Below, piece after piece: positions 1-8,824 of a DNA stretch of 64,000 bases; the stretch's first letter is position 1; every line of letters begins with the position of its first letter. The notes under the pieces were generated by a model. It saw only the letters and a list, made by a program, of their open reading frames with translations, was not told the origin of the DNA and ran no database searches. The DNA comes from Citrobacter amalonaticus (GTDB lineage Bacteria; Pseudomonadota; Gammaproteobacteria; Enterobacterales; Enterobacteriaceae), in NCBI GenBank assembly GCA_028994555.1, contig JARDVN010000001.1, positions 1,302,001 to 1,366,000 of the forward strand, in the 5' to 3' direction. Both the position numbers and the translations under genes were made by a program.

Positions 1-495
1 GATCATGCCGTTCCACGCGGTCCACATTGCCATATCACCGTGGAGGGCGGTAAACAGGGCCACGCCGCCATTTAAGATGAAAAAGGCGCACCAGATCTGC
101 GTCACCCGGCGGGTGTAACGCACCGCCACATCCGGGAGTTGGGGATCGCGCAGTCGCGCCAGTCGTTCAACGATGGGCATCGCTGACCAGAGCGAACCGC
201 CAAAAACGGCAAGCATGACGGCGTTTACCACCACCGGATAAAACAGCAGTAACTGGTGGGTTTTAAGCAGATAGCTTGCGGCGCACAGCGTGATGCCCGT
301 GACGGCGACGACCTGAGTGACCACGCGCAGCGGACCCGCCTGTCGCCGGGTCTGGCGAAAGCGCAGGAACAACAGCAGCGCCATAATCGGCAGAAGCCAT
401 TGCAGGCTGTGATACGCCAGGCCAAACCAAATCAGGAAAGGCCAGGCAAGCAACAGCACGCCGGTCAGCACAGGCAACGCGCGAACGCCAGACAC
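1..495 (-). CDS. COG4648-type membrane protein of aryl-polyene cluster (3' end outside window)
   Basis: The frame is open from a GTG at 495 to the left edge (165 codons). It lies 6 bases beyond the stop of the acyl carrier protein gene, so it is translated in the same operon. The protein is strongly hydrophobic, with about five membrane segments at roughly residues 7-29, 35-48, 60-80, 86-107 and 145-160, separated by short Arg-rich loops. Aryl-polyene clusters place a COG4648 family transmembrane protein directly after the two carrier proteins, which matches. Its biochemical role is not established, and association with assembly or transfer of the polyene lipid at the inner membrane is inference. 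The GTG start rests on spacing only. Confidence 0.75.
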   Translation of the reverse strand, partial: MSGVRALPVLTGVLLLAWPFLIWFGLAYHSLQWLLPIMALLLFLRFRQTRRQAGPLRVVTQVVAVTGITLCAASYLLKTHQLLLFYPVVVNAVMLAVFGGSLWSAMPIVERLARLRDPQLPDVAVRYTRRVTQIWCAFFILNGGVALFTALHGDMAMWTAWNGMI

Positions 496-501
496 GGCGT
501 A

Positions 502-753
502 TTACGCTTCTTTAAGCAGGCGTTCTACCGCATCAACGACATCCTGCACGGTGCGTACGGCTTTGAACTCTTCCGGTTTGATCTTCTTACCGGTTTTCTT
601 TTGCAGGTGGACTATCATGTCGACGGCGTCGATGCTGTCCAGCTCAAGATCTTCGTACAGACGCGCCTCAGGTTTAATGTCCTGCGGGTCGATTTCAAAC
701 AGCTTTACCAGCAGTGCGGAGACTTCGTTGTAGATAGCGTGTTGATCGGTCAT
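502..753 (-). CDS. apeF: acyl carrier protein, aryl-polyene type (second of pair)
   Basis: This 83-residue acidic protein is a carrier protein. The phosphopantetheine attachment motif DSIDAVD is present with Ser at residue 40, in the usual place for a protein of this size. It carries growing polyene chains as thioesters for the cluster's ketosynthase, ketoreductase and dehydratase. The gene follows the first carrier protein by 12 bases. In E. coli O157:H7 the equivalent carrier proteins (O-island 138) are modified by the phosphopantetheinyl transferase AcpT, whose gene lies near yhhT in E. coli. That gene is not inside this window. The ape symbol follows order in the cluster and is less certain than the function. 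Confidence 0.88.
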   Translation of the reverse strand: MTDQHAIYNEVSALLVKLFEIDPQDIKPEARLYEDLELDSIDAVDMIVHLQKKTGKKIKPEEFKAVRTVQDVVDAVERLLKEA

Positions 754-765
754 TACGGACTCTCC

Positions 766-1026
766 TCAGGCACGTTGCGCATGAATGAAAGACGCCAGCG
801 TGGCGACGGAGAAGAAGTGCTGACGCATCTCTTCGCTTTCCGCTGAAAGCACCACACCGTACTGATTTTTAACCGCCAGTCCCAGCTCCAGGGCATCAAT
901 TGAGTCCAGACCCAGTCCATCGCCAAACAGCGCCGCCTCGGTATCAATGTCGTCTGTCGACAGTTCGTCCAGATTCAATGTTGTTATGATGAGATTTTTA
1001 ATTTCAAGATAAAGCGCTTGCATCAT
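766..1026 (-). CDS. apeE: acyl carrier protein, aryl-polyene type (first of pair)
   Basis: This is an 86-residue carrier protein with the attachment motif LDSIDALELG and Ser at residue 42. It differs clearly in sequence from its neighbour apeF, so the two are not a recent duplication. Aryl-polyene systems use two carrier proteins, one of which is thought to hold the aryl starter and the other the elongating chain. The start overlaps the 3' end of the acyltransferase gene by about 20 bases, indicating translational coupling. Two adjacent ATG codons (1026 and 1023) are possible. The first has an AGGA-like sequence at suitable distance. Confidence 0.87.
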   Translation of the reverse strand: MMQALYLEIKNLIITTLNLDELSTDDIDTEAALFGDGLGLDSIDALELGLAVKNQYGVVLSAESEEMRQHFFSVATLASFIHAQRA

Positions 1027-1819
1027 TAATTCCTGAGAAAGGTAACGTACCTGGTTGTAATTGAAGCAAAAGATGCCGGTTTAGCTGTCTTGCCGCCAGC
1101 GCCGGTTCTTGTAAATTTGCGTCGTAAAAATGGTCGATTTTAACCCGCTCGCGTACCTCAACGGTAAACAGCGGTTTTTTCGGTGGCACCTGATACCATT
1201 TGCTTTCTTTATCCAGCATGCGCTGACTGCAATGGATGGTCACCACGCGGATATCGCTGCCGCAGCGCACGGCGATATTCGCCGCGCCACGCTGCAGCGT
1301 CATGGTCTCGCCGGGCGTGGTGCGAGTGCCTTCGGGGAAAATCAAAATCGTATCGCCCTGCGCCAGACGCTGCTGGCAGGCGGGTAATAGCGCATCCGCC
1401 TGGCTGTTGACCAGATAATCCGCGGCACGGACGACGCCGCTGAGGAACGGATTCTTCAGCAGTGCGCTTTTCACCAGACAGTCTGTTTCGGGCATCACTG
1501 ACGCCAGTAGGACATAATCGATCAGCGTGGGGTGATTGGCGACCACCAGACATCCGCGTTCCTGACGCAAAATATCGACCCCTTCCATGCGGTAATCCAG
1601 TACGCCTAATACGCGGGTGACCGCTAAAAAAAGACGGAAACTGGCAGCTATACTGCGTCGCGCAATGCGGCGACGCCGGGGATTATCCCACACAAAAACT
1701 AACAGAACGTTAAACCAGATGACCGAAAGCAGCAGTCCGCCGAGTCCGAAGAGGGCAAAGCAAAAGCCGGTCATGGCGATCCGCCACAGGCGGTTCAGCG
1801 TGGAGAACCCTCCTTTCAT
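1004..1819 (-). CDS. apeD: 1-acyl-glycerol-phosphate acyltransferase-like protein of aryl-polyene cluster
   Basis: The protein has 271 residues from an ATG whose ATGA overlaps the stop of the upstream ketosynthase-like gene. A start six codons earlier is possible but would overlap more. An N-terminal membrane segment (about residues 14-45) precedes a PlsC-type acyltransferase domain. The HX4D motif appears as NHPTLID (His 96, Asp 101) and the second block as FPEGTR (162-167), both diagnostic of lysophospholipid acyltransferases. In this setting it probably joins acyl or aryl-polyene chains to a lipid acceptor at the inner membrane. The acceptor cannot be read from the sequence. Confidence 0.85.
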   Translation of the reverse strand: MKGGFSTLNRLWRIAMTGFCFALFGLGGLLLSVIWFNVLLVFVWDNPRRRRIARRSIAASFRLFLAVTRVLGVLDYRMEGVDILRQERGCLVVANHPTLIDYVLLASVMPETDCLVKSALLKNPFLSGVVRAADYLVNSQADALLPACQQRLAQGDTILIFPEGTRTTPGETMTLQRGAANIAVRCGSDIRVVTIHCSQRMLDKESKWYQVPPKKPLFTVEVRERVKIDHFYDANLQEPALAARQLNRHLLLQLQPGTLPFSGINDASALS

Positions 1820-2541
1820 GACCGACTCCAGTGCCATTGCACACGCTCGCCCGGAAGAGAAAATGCGTCGGCATTCAGTAAATAGTGCTGTAAAAACAGC
1901 AGACTTTGTGGAAGTGGCGTTTCAGCGCCTGCCTGAGCCGGTTCGCTCTGACACACCCAGTCGTTGCCGGCTTCACAGACCAGTGCGGTGGCGTACGGCC
2001 AGGTTGGCATATTTTCCGGGAGGCGCGGATGGTAAAACTCGGGAAGAAAACCGTCGAAATCGACCATCAGCACGCGCTGATAACCCGCCTGTAGTAGGCA
2101 GATGACTTCGCATAACCCCTGCTGGAAGGTATCGCGCCCGGCGGAAAGTGATGACGAGACGACAGGGTGTTTAGCCGCGATGGTCAGGTTGCCCACCGCG
2201 GAATTGTGTACCGACAGAGCGAAATCGGTCGGCGAGAGTGCTTGTTCTGTCGCCAGCGCATGCAGAATGCGGTAGTTACGTTCGAGTTCGCCATGACGAC
2301 TGGTGTACAGCACCGCGTCGATAGTATGGCGGCGTAGCATCGCCAGACCACATTCCACCGCCAGTTTGCTGCCTGAGCTGAGGCGACGGGCGGTCATCAT
2401 CGGCAGTTCGCTCAGTTTGCCTTGCGCTGCCGTGGGATCGATGGCGTGCGGATGCCGTGACCACTGCTGCCACTGTATCGATTCGCTCAGACCAGGCGCC
2501 ATCGCCCGCCAGTCGGTTATGTTTAGTGAGAATTTCATCAA
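1816..2541 (-). CDS. apeC: beta-ketoacyl synthase-like chain-length factor
   Basis: The 241-residue protein resembles the N-terminal half of a ketosynthase fold. Where an active ketosynthase has its nucleophilic Cys, this one reads SVHNSAVGN, with no Cys. That fits the stand-alone chain-length-factor-like partner which, in E. coli aryl-polyene biosynthesis, forms a heterodimer with the catalytic ketosynthase ApeO. ApeO would lie outside the window. It overlaps the acyltransferase start (ATGA). Function is inferred from family and cluster order. Confidence 0.8.
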   Translation of the reverse strand: MMKFSLNITDWRAMAPGLSESIQWQQWSRHPHAIDPTAAQGKLSELPMMTARRLSSGSKLAVECGLAMLRRHTIDAVLYTSRHGELERNYRILHALATEQALSPTDFALSVHNSAVGNLTIAAKHPVVSSSLSAGRDTFQQGLCEVICLLQAGYQRVLMVDFDGFLPEFYHPRLPENMPTWPYATALVCEAGNDWVCQSEPAQAGAETPLPQSLLFLQHYLLNADAFSLPGERVQWHWSRS

Positions 2542-2592
2542 CGCGCGTCCGCGGTAAACCGGTGATTCCAGGAGCGTTAAGTCGCTACCTTG

Positions 2593-3655
2593 TTATTTTT
2601 TCTTCTGACATATCAATAGAGTATGTCCAACGCCCAGATTGTCGTGGCGTTCTTCTACCTGGAACCCTGCCTTGTCCAGATAGCCATAAAATTTCTCTGC
2701 GCTGTAGAACCGGCTGTTACCGTTCGCCATGCAGGTAAAATAGAGCGAAGACGCATTCAAACTGAATGAGGCGGCCTCAAAGCGCTGTGCATCCCAGAAC
2801 AGCTCCATAATGCACAGCCTTGCGCCGGGTTTCATCACACGGGCAACCTTGCTGAGCATGGTGACAATTTGCTCCGGTGAAAAACAGTCAAGAAATTGAC
2901 TCATCCACCAGATATCGGCTTCTGTGGGTAAAGGCGCATCGCCAAGCATATCCACCGCATGAAAATCGATGCGATGAGATAATCCTGCATTTTCGATATT
3001 TTCGCGGGCAAGTGCAATTTGTTGTGGCAAATCTAATAACGTCACCGCGATATTTTCATCGAACTGGCTACAGCGTATTGCCCATTTCCCCGTATTTCCG
3101 CCGACATCGTACAGGGTTGCAGGACAACTGGCGAATATATACGGTAATGCGGCATCAAACGCACCGTCAGAATAGTAATGATCGAAGGCGAACCAGCTTT
3201 CACGTGCGGACGGTGGTAATTGCGACAATGCCGGATAGATCGTTGCCCAGTCCCCAAACACTTTTAACCCGGACGGTTTTCCTTCTTTCAGGGCATTCTC
3301 TAAAAAGAACAATCCCTGATAACAGACGTCGTGGGTGAAATCCATATTCACGCGAGTCATCGTGTCATGCAAAAGGAAATGTCCGATTTTCGCCAGATAA
3401 TAGCGTCCCGCGCGATGGGTAATAATGCGTCCGCTTAATCCCATATCCAGCAAGACACTGACCGCATATTCGTTGACGTGGCTGTTTTCGGTAATCTCTT
3501 CCAGTGTTGCACCCTGCTTACCCTGGCGGTCAAGATACGCCAGCACATCAGCATTTCGCAGGCAAAGTGCGGTTTGAAACAGCATGGGGGGCGAAGGCGA
3601 TACGCTGCGCTTCCGTGATCGCATCCAGTGCGCTGAGGGAGTCCTGTTCGTACAT
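2593..3655 (-). CDS. apeB: SAM-dependent methyltransferase of aryl-polyene cluster (frame broken by +1 C)
   Basis: The C-terminal catalytic domain has a Rossmann-type SAM site (YDVGGNTGKW, about residue 185). A winged-helix dimerisation region precedes it, as in the O-methyltransferase (AcnSII/COMT-like) family. The continuous frame begins out of phase: a run of six C on the coding strand (3586-3591) should be five. Removing one base joins an N-terminus beginning MYEQDSLSALDAITEAQ at the ATG at 3655 and gives 353 residues. Aryl polyenes of E. coli carry a methylated phenol head group, and a cluster methyltransferase is expected. It is separated from the chain-length factor gene by 51 bases. 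Confidence 0.82.
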
Positions 3656-3723
3656 AGCGAGTACAACCTGTTAAGAGATAAAAAGAGGTTATCGGGCCGA
3701 AAACGACCCGACTTTAGGCGTAA

Positions 3724-4113
3724 TTACAGACCTGCACCCGCAGACAGGTTCAACTGAATATCTTTATCCAGGTTACGCACCCAACGGTTGTAGTTTTTAT
3801 GAATTTTGCCGCCAGAGGCCTGCAGGTTGAGGCTGCTGTCGTATTTGATATCGTAGCTGGAGGCGGTGTAGGTGATACGCACTTCTGCTACGTGGTCGCG
3901 AGACTGCTGGCGCGCTTTGATCACCCCAGGACCGGCTTCGGTCATAATCCATTTACGCTGTACACCCGCTTTCAGGATCGCGTTTTTCACCTGATCCTGC
4001 GTGTGGCCCGCAGTCACAGAAGAGTGCACCTGATCGATTGGCGCTGTTCGCGCGCAGCCAGCCAGCGCACCGACAACCGCAATTGCCGCAAACCACTTAA
4101 TGTATTGTTTCAT
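3724..4113 (-). CDS. small lipoprotein at head of aryl-polyene cluster
   Basis: This is a 129-residue lipoprotein. The signal peptide ends in the lipobox ALAGC with lipidated Cys 20, and the residue after it is Ala, which favours outer-membrane sorting under the +2 rule. The mature part is basic and rich in small residues. I recognise no enzymatic motif. A good ribosome-binding site (GGGAG) lies just upstream of the ATG. It is the first gene of the minus-strand cluster, 68 bases ahead of the methyltransferase start, and probably shares its transcript. Exact function is unknown. Confidence 0.8.
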   Translation of the reverse strand: MKQYIKWFAAIAVVGALAGCARTAPIDQVHSSVTAGHTQDQVKNAILKAGVQRKWIMTEAGPGVIKARQQSRDHVAEVRITYTASSYDIKYDSSLNLQASGGKIHKNYNRWVRNLDKDIQLNLSAGAGL

Positions 4114-4470
4114 GAAAACTCCCTATCAAAATTACTATTTATATTAACGTCGAATGCATTTCTGAATTGCGTTTTAGTTACAATGATACCGACTTTTTTT
4201 AATGTTAACTTTGACGGGGCACCGTGAAAATTCTGAAATTAATTCATGTACACGGAAGACATTTATCCTCCGGATTATCATGGTATTAGTTAATTCTCAC
4301 TTAAATTAAATCGTCGATATCATTTAATTTGAATTAAATGCAATGCGGAAAAACCTGGCATTCATTTCGCGAAGGAAACCGCGCGCTTATTGAAACAGCC
4401 AGGTAACAAAAGCGCGCCATATAATACTTTCATCTGTCAATGGGGAAAACTACCCTGGTTAGTAGGGGTG
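4114..4470. other. AT-rich intergenic region upstream of the aryl-polyene lipoprotein gene
   Basis: This 357-base stretch has no gene. It is markedly richer in A and T than the flanking coding DNA. It should hold the promoter of the minus-strand aryl-polyene operon. The clearest structure is a perfect inverted repeat with 9-base arms (AAATTAAAT at 4303-4311 and ATTTAATTT at 4322-4330), followed closely by another AATTAAAT. Nothing in it resembles a known operator with confidence. Confidence 0.6.
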
Positions 4471-5521
4471 TTATCCCGGTAATCGGCTTTTTGGCCGGCC
4501 GGGGCCGAGTAATATGGCCAGTTTGCTACCGCCGGTTGTAGTTTCCATCCAGATTTTACAGACGCTGGTCAGTGGAACGGAGAGCAGCATTCCCACCGGG
4601 CCGAGCAGCCAGCCCCAAATTAATAATGAGAGGAAGACGACCAGCGTCGACATCCCCAGACGATGCCCCATCATTCGGGGTTCAACGATATTGCCTAACA
4701 CCATATGAACAACCAGAAACAGCGCGCCCACCAGCACGCATTCATATATGCCATTGAACAACAGCGCCTGGATCATCGGCGGGACGGCAGAAATCACCGA
4801 GCCAATATTCGGTACGTAGTTCAGCAGGAACGCCAGAACGCCCCACATCAGGGCAAACTGAATATCCATCAGCGCCAGCCCCAGCCAGACAATGACCCCA
4901 GTCCACAGACTGAGCAGCGTTTTTAATGCCAGATAATGGGAAACACCCTTCAGTGCCCGATGCAGTCCGGCGATGTGGATTTGCGGATTGTGCAGCGCAA
5001 AGCGCATTTTGTAGGGCACATGCCGTACTTCAAACAGCATAAAGACAACCGTCATCACCAACAGCACGACGCTGGCCATTGCCCCCCGAGAGGCCGGTCA
5101 TCAGCGTGGTGGTGAAGGTGACAATTTTCTCCGAATCCATGCGTTGCAGCATGCGCTCTGGCGACATATGCAGGTTCAGAAAGGGCATCATATCTTGTAG
5201 ATACAAAACCTTACGTGTCAGCTCCTTATTGTACTTTGGCAGCATGGCTATAAATTCGTTAATCGAGGCGGCCAGTACGCCAATCAGCGCGGTGAGCACG
5301 ATCAGCATCACGACGACCACAAGAGTGATCGCCACCGGACGTCTCACTCCCCGGCGGACAAACCAGGTCACCAGCGGGTTGAGGACAATGGCGAAAAAGA
5401 GCGCCAGTAAGAGCTGCACAATGATATCTGCGGCGGCGTGGATCCCGGCGAGGATCACGACCAGTGCGGCCAGTTTGAGCAAAATATGTAAACCCGCTTT
5501 GTCGGGCTGAGGGGTCGTCAT
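4471..5521 (-). CDS. yhhT: AI-2E family inner-membrane transporter YhhT (frame broken by +1)
   Basis: This is an AI-2E (UPF0118/PerM-like) family permease with many hydrophobic segments and the family's conserved C-terminal stretch (NYVPNIGSVISAVPP, then a long hydrophobic tail ending in LPG). The frame is split after TLMTGLSG by a six-base C run (5082-5087, plus strand) that should be five. Repair gives 349 residues from the ATG at 5521, the length of E. coli YhhT. The substrate is not established. Its position next to yhhS is conserved in E. coli. Confidence 0.9.
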
Positions 5522-5653
5522 GATGACATCCTTTTTTATGATTTTCATTAAGTGTAGCGGCTGGCTTGCTACCGATTATCCTAATCTGCTTACTGATTTT
5601 CGCGTCGCGACATGATAGAAATGAAACACTGTTGTAAAAACGTGGTGATCCCC

Positions 5654-6871
5654 ATGCCCGAACCCGTCGCTGAACCGGCGTTTAACGGATTGCGCCTTAA
5701 TCTGCGCATTGTTTCTGTTGTCATGTTTAACTTCGCCAGTTACCTGACCATCGGCCTGCCGCTCGCGGTCTTGCCGGGCTATGTCCATGATGTGATGGGC
5801 TTTAGCGCCTTCTGGGCGGGGTTGGTGATCAGCCTGCAATACTTCGCCACGTTGCTCAGCCGCCCACACGCCGGTCGTTACGCGGATTTACTCGGCCCGA
5901 AAAAAATTGTGGTGTTTGGCCTGTGCGGCTGTTTTCTCAGCGGTGCGGGTTACTTCCTGGCGGGAAGTGTCAGCGGTTTGCCGATGGTCAGTTTGCTGCT
6001 GCTGTGTCTGGGACGGGTGATCCTCGGGATCGGTCAGAGTTTCGCCGGTACGGGTTCGACGTTGTGGGGCGTCGGTGTGGTGGGATCGTTGCATATCGGA
6101 CGGGTGATTTCCTGGAACGGCATTGTCACCTACGGCGCGATGGCGATGGGGGCCCCGCTCGGTGTGCTGTGCTATCACTGGGCCGGGCTGCAGGGACTGG
6201 CACTGATTATCATGGGTATCGCGCTGTTGGCCATTTTGTTGGCGATCCCGAGACCCGCGGTGAAAGCCAGCAAAGGCAAGCCCCTGCCGTTTCGCGCCGT
6301 GCTTGGGCGTGTCTGGCTGTACGGCATGGCGCTGGCGCTGGGTTCTGCCGGATTTGGGGTGATTGCCACCTTTATCACCCTGTTTTATGAGGCGAAAGGC
6401 TGGGACGGCGCGGCGTTTGCGCTCACCCTGTTTAGCTGTGCGTTTGTCGGAACGCGTTTGCTGTTTCCCAACGGCATCAACCGTCTGGGCGGCCTGAACG
6501 TGGCAATGATTTGCTTTAGCGTGGAGATTGTCGGACTGCTGCTGGTGGGCGTAGCAATGATGCCGTGGATGGCAAAAATGGGTGTATTGCTGGCGGGAAT
6601 GGGCTTTTCGCTGGTCTTCCCGGCGCTGGGCGTGGTGGCGGTCAAAGCCGTGCCGCAGCAGAATCAGGGCTCGGCGCTGGCGACGTATACGGTGTTTATG
6701 GATTTGTCGCTGGGAATAACCGGGCCATTGGCCGGGCTGGTAATGAGTTGGGCGGGCGTGTCGGTGATTTATCTGGCGGCGGCGGGGCTGGTGGCGATTG
6801 CGCTGTTGTTAACCTGGCGGTTAAAAAAACGGCCTCTGCAGGATTCGCCAGAGGCCGTCTCATCATCCTGA
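5654..6871 (+). CDS. yhhS: major facilitator superfamily transporter YhhS
   Basis: This MFS permease of 405 residues, counted from MPEPVAEPA, has about twelve hydrophobic segments and the N-terminal-half MFS loop motif (GRYADLLGPKK). An in-frame ATG 42 bases earlier is possible, but the chosen start matches the length of E. coli YhhS. The gene is divergent from yhhT and convergent with dcrB. Its last codons contain a perfect 10-bp stem that, read on the other strand, is the dcrB terminator. Substrate uncertain; E. coli YhhS has been linked to efflux. Confidence 0.92.
   Translation: MPEPVAEPAFNGLRLNLRIVSVVMFNFASYLTIGLPLAVLPGYVHDVMGFSAFWAGLVISLQYFATLLSRPHAGRYADLLGPKKIVVFGLCGCFLSGAGYFLAGSVSGLPMVSLLLLCLGRVILGIGQSFAGTGSTLWGVGVVGSLHIGRVISWNGIVTYGAMAMGAPLGVLCYHWAGLQGLALIIMGIALLAILLAIPRPAVKASKGKPLPFRAVLGRVWLYGMALALGSAGFGVIATFITLFYEAKGWDGAAFALTLFSCAFVGTRLLFPNGINRLGGLNVAMICFSVEIVGLLLVGVAMMPWMAKMGVLLAGMGFSLVFPALGVVAVKAVPQQNQGSALATYTVFMDLSLGITGPLAGLVMSWAGVSVIYLAAAGLVAIALLLTWRLKKRPLQDSPEAVSSS
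6823..6858 (-). terminator. intrinsic terminator of dcrB, inside the yhhS 3' coding end
   Basis: On the minus strand a perfect 10-bp stem (ACGGCCTCTG paired with CAGAGGCCGT, loop of 8) is followed by seven T. It lies 17 bases past the dcrB stop and entirely inside yhhS codons. Confidence 0.8.
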
Positions 6872-6874
6872 CGG

Positions 6875-7432
6875 TTACTGAATATTCAGCGTATTGATGA
6901 TGTTTTCTGCGGCCGTTTGCGCTTTCTGCTGGTCGTCAGCGGGCAGCGTAATTTGCAGGGTCAGCAGTTGGTTATCAACTTTGCCTAGCACCACGGAAGA
7001 GTAAGCGGTCTGGCCTTTCGCCGAGATGATGCTGTCTAACTGTTGCAGCGTGTGGCCTTTCAGCTCGATGGATTTGTTGGTCACCACCTGCAACTGCGGG
7101 TCGCGGCTGCGCTGCTGATCTTCCAGACGTTTCGCCAGCACAGACAGCTCTTCACTGGTGTTATCACCGACAATGACGATGACCGCTTTCTGGCCAGTGG
7201 CGTCAGAGTAGACGTGCATATTGTTGGCCTGCGTACCCAGCTTACCGCTCTGGTCAGTCATATCCGCCGGCAGTGAGAAACTCAGTTTGCCATCCAGCAG
7301 AGAAACCGGCTGACCGGTTGCGTTACTTTCTGCCGCCGAGCCTTCTGTCGGCGCTTTCGTATCACTATTATCACAGGCCGCCAGCCCCATAACCAGCAGG
7401 CCAATACCGACATATTTAACCAGATTACGCAT
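6875..7432 (-). CDS. dcrB: periplasmic lipoprotein DcrB
   Basis: This is a 185-residue lipoprotein. The signal peptide ends in the lipobox GLAAC with Cys 20, followed by Asp, an inner-membrane retention signal. In E. coli DcrB is required for infection by phages C1 and C6 and has been implicated in envelope lipid homeostasis. The mature domain (about 60-185) aligns along its whole length from memory. The start chosen is MRNLVKYVG, matching the E. coli length. An upstream in-frame ATG would put charged residues before the signal sequence. The gene stops 3 bases after the convergent yhhS stop. Confidence 0.93.
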   Translation of the reverse strand: MRNLVKYVGIGLLVMGLAACDNSDTKAPTEGSAAESNATGQPVSLLDGKLSFSLPADMTDQSGKLGTQANNMHVYSDATGQKAVIVIVGDNTSEELSVLAKRLEDQQRSRDPQLQVVTNKSIELKGHTLQQLDSIISAKGQTAYSSVVLGKVDNQLLTLQITLPADDQQKAQTAAENIINTLNIQ

Positions 7433-7509
7433 TGACTTCTTCCTTTCGATAAACGGCCATAACGGCGCATTCATTCATCTTATCACAACCCGGAAAAGGA
7501 ACCTTTAGC

Positions 7510-8175
7510 TCAACTTGTCTGCATCGCCGGGATTTCAGATTTATCTGCCAGCTTTTTCAGCAACATATTCAGCAATACGCCGTACATCGGCAGGAAGAAC
7601 AGGATGCTGATCAGCACCTTGAAACAGTAATCGACGATGGCGATTTCCATCCAGTGTTCGGCCATAAACGCATCCGGGCTGCGCCAGAAGGCAATGAAGA
7701 AAAAGGCGAGGGTATCGCTGACGTTGCCAAACAGCGTCGAGGCGGTTGGCGCCAGCCACCAGCGGCGGTTCTGGCGCAGGCGATTAAAAACGTGGACATC
7801 AAGAATTTGTCCCAGCGCATAGGCCATAAAGCTGGCGGTCGCGATACGGGCGACAAACAGATTGAAGTGCATCAGCGCACCGAATCCCTGCCAGGACCCC
7901 ATATAGAACAGCGATGAAATCACATAGGAGATCAGCAGTGCGGGGATCATCACCGCAAAGATAATTCGACGAGCCAGCGGCGCGCCAAAAATGCGCACAG
8001 TCAGGTCGGTAGCAAGGAAAATAAACGGAAAGCTAAACGCGCCCCAGGTGGTGTGAAAACCAAAAATGGAGACCGGAAGTTGTACCAGATAGTTACTGGA
8101 GGTGATCACCAGCAGATGGAATAGCGATAGCCAGAACAACGCTTTTACGCGCTGCGAGTGTGTAAATGCATTCAT
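7510..8175 (-). CDS. yhhQ: queuosine precursor transporter YhhQ
   Basis: The protein has 221 residues and about six membrane segments, belonging to the vitamin/queuosine precursor ECF-like family (COG1738). E. coli YhhQ imports the queuosine precursors preQ0 and preQ1 used for tRNA modification. The conserved AAYALGQILDVHVFN-type region is present as FMAYALGQILDVHVFN (about residues 115-130). The length equals E. coli YhhQ. It is transcribed leftward from its own promoter, divergent from tusA. Confidence 0.93.
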   Translation of the reverse strand: MNAFTHSQRVKALFWLSLFHLLVITSSNYLVQLPVSIFGFHTTWGAFSFPFIFLATDLTVRIFGAPLARRIIFAVMIPALLISYVISSLFYMGSWQGFGALMHFNLFVARIATASFMAYALGQILDVHVFNRLRQNRRWWLAPTASTLFGNVSDTLAFFFIAFWRSPDAFMAEHWMEIAIVDYCFKVLISILFFLPMYGVLLNMLLKKLADKSEIPAMQTS

Positions 8176-8480
8176 GTTGTACCTTTTTTAATTGATGATT
8201 GGGGTGAGGGAACCCAATTCGTGCTACACGCTATTTCACTTGCCATTTTGCTCTCGGGCAGTGCTCGCGCTCCTCACGTACTTCGTGTACGCTCCGGGCG
8301 CTGTGCGCTGGCCTCAAACAAACTGGCTGCGCCAATAACGCGTCTTCGTTTTTTCAGCCGCCGCATAATACTGCTTTGCGGTGGCATTGCAATGGCTATT
8401 TTTCACGCAATCGTTAACCTGATTGGCTTACAGTACAACAGAGCGTAAAATAGCGTCGTTTTTGAATGAACGAGACTACG
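8176..8480. other. divergent intergenic region yhhQ/tusA
   Basis: This 305-base region holds the divergent promoters and a copy of a dispersed repeat (8232-8345, listed separately). The stretch 8430-8470 just before tusA is AT-rich and likely contains its promoter. I found no named operator. Confidence 0.5.
8232..8345. repeat. dispersed intergenic repeat, copy A
   Basis: This stretch shares a mosaic of blocks (AGTGCTCG.GCTCCTCAC, GTACGCTCCGGG, AACAAACTG) with 34403-34530. The core is an imperfect inverted repeat around CACGTAC/GTGTACG. Similar intergenic sequences occur in other enterobacteria. I am not certain of the formal family name. Confidence 0.6.
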
Positions 8481-8726
8481 ATGAGCGATCTGTTTACCTC
8501 TCCCGACCATACTCTTGATGCCCTGGGGCTGCGCTGCCCGGAACCGGTAATGATGGTGCGTAAAACCGTACGCAACATGCAGACCGGCGAAACGCTGCTG
8601 ATTGTGGCGGACGATCCGGCGACCACCCGCGACATTCCCGGCTTCTGTACTTTTATGGAGCATGAACTGGTGGCAAAAGAGACCGACACGTTGCCGTACC
8701 GCTATCTGGTGCGTAAAGGCCAGTAA
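8481..8726 (+). CDS. tusA: sulfur carrier protein TusA
   Basis: This 81-residue SirA/TusA family protein has the signature GLRCPEPVM with catalytic Cys 19. TusA accepts persulfide sulfur from the cysteine desulfurase IscS and passes it to TusBCD-TusE-MnmA for 2-thiouridine formation in tRNA. The start MSDLFTSPD gives the family length. An in-frame ATG 15 bases upstream is less likely. It is convergent with zntA, with a BIME between. Confidence 0.96.
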   Translation: MSDLFTSPDHTLDALGLRCPEPVMMVRKTVRNMQTGETLLIVADDPATTRDIPGFCTFMEHELVAKETDTLPYRYLVRKGQ

Positions 8727-8734
8727 TCTTGTTC

Positions 8735-8815
8735 TGCCGGATGGCGCTAACGCTTATCCGGCCTACAAAAGAGGATGTGGCTCGTAGGCCGGATAAGGCA
8801 ACGCCGCCATCCGGC
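8735..8815. repeat. BIME (pair of inverted REP sequences) between tusA and zntA
   Basis: GCCGGATGGCG...ATCCGGCCTAC is followed by an inverted copy (GTAGGCCGGATAAGGC...CCATCCGGC). This is the classic enterobacterial REP pair placed between convergent genes, where it can stabilise mRNA ends or bind gyrase/IHF. Confidence 0.85.
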
Positions 8816-8824
8816 AAAAACACG

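Noticed and set aside
8735..8815. Regularly spaced inverted repeats that might be a CRISPR fragment
   Set aside because: They are REP units with the standard GCCGGATGGCG core, in inverted pairs and without spacers.
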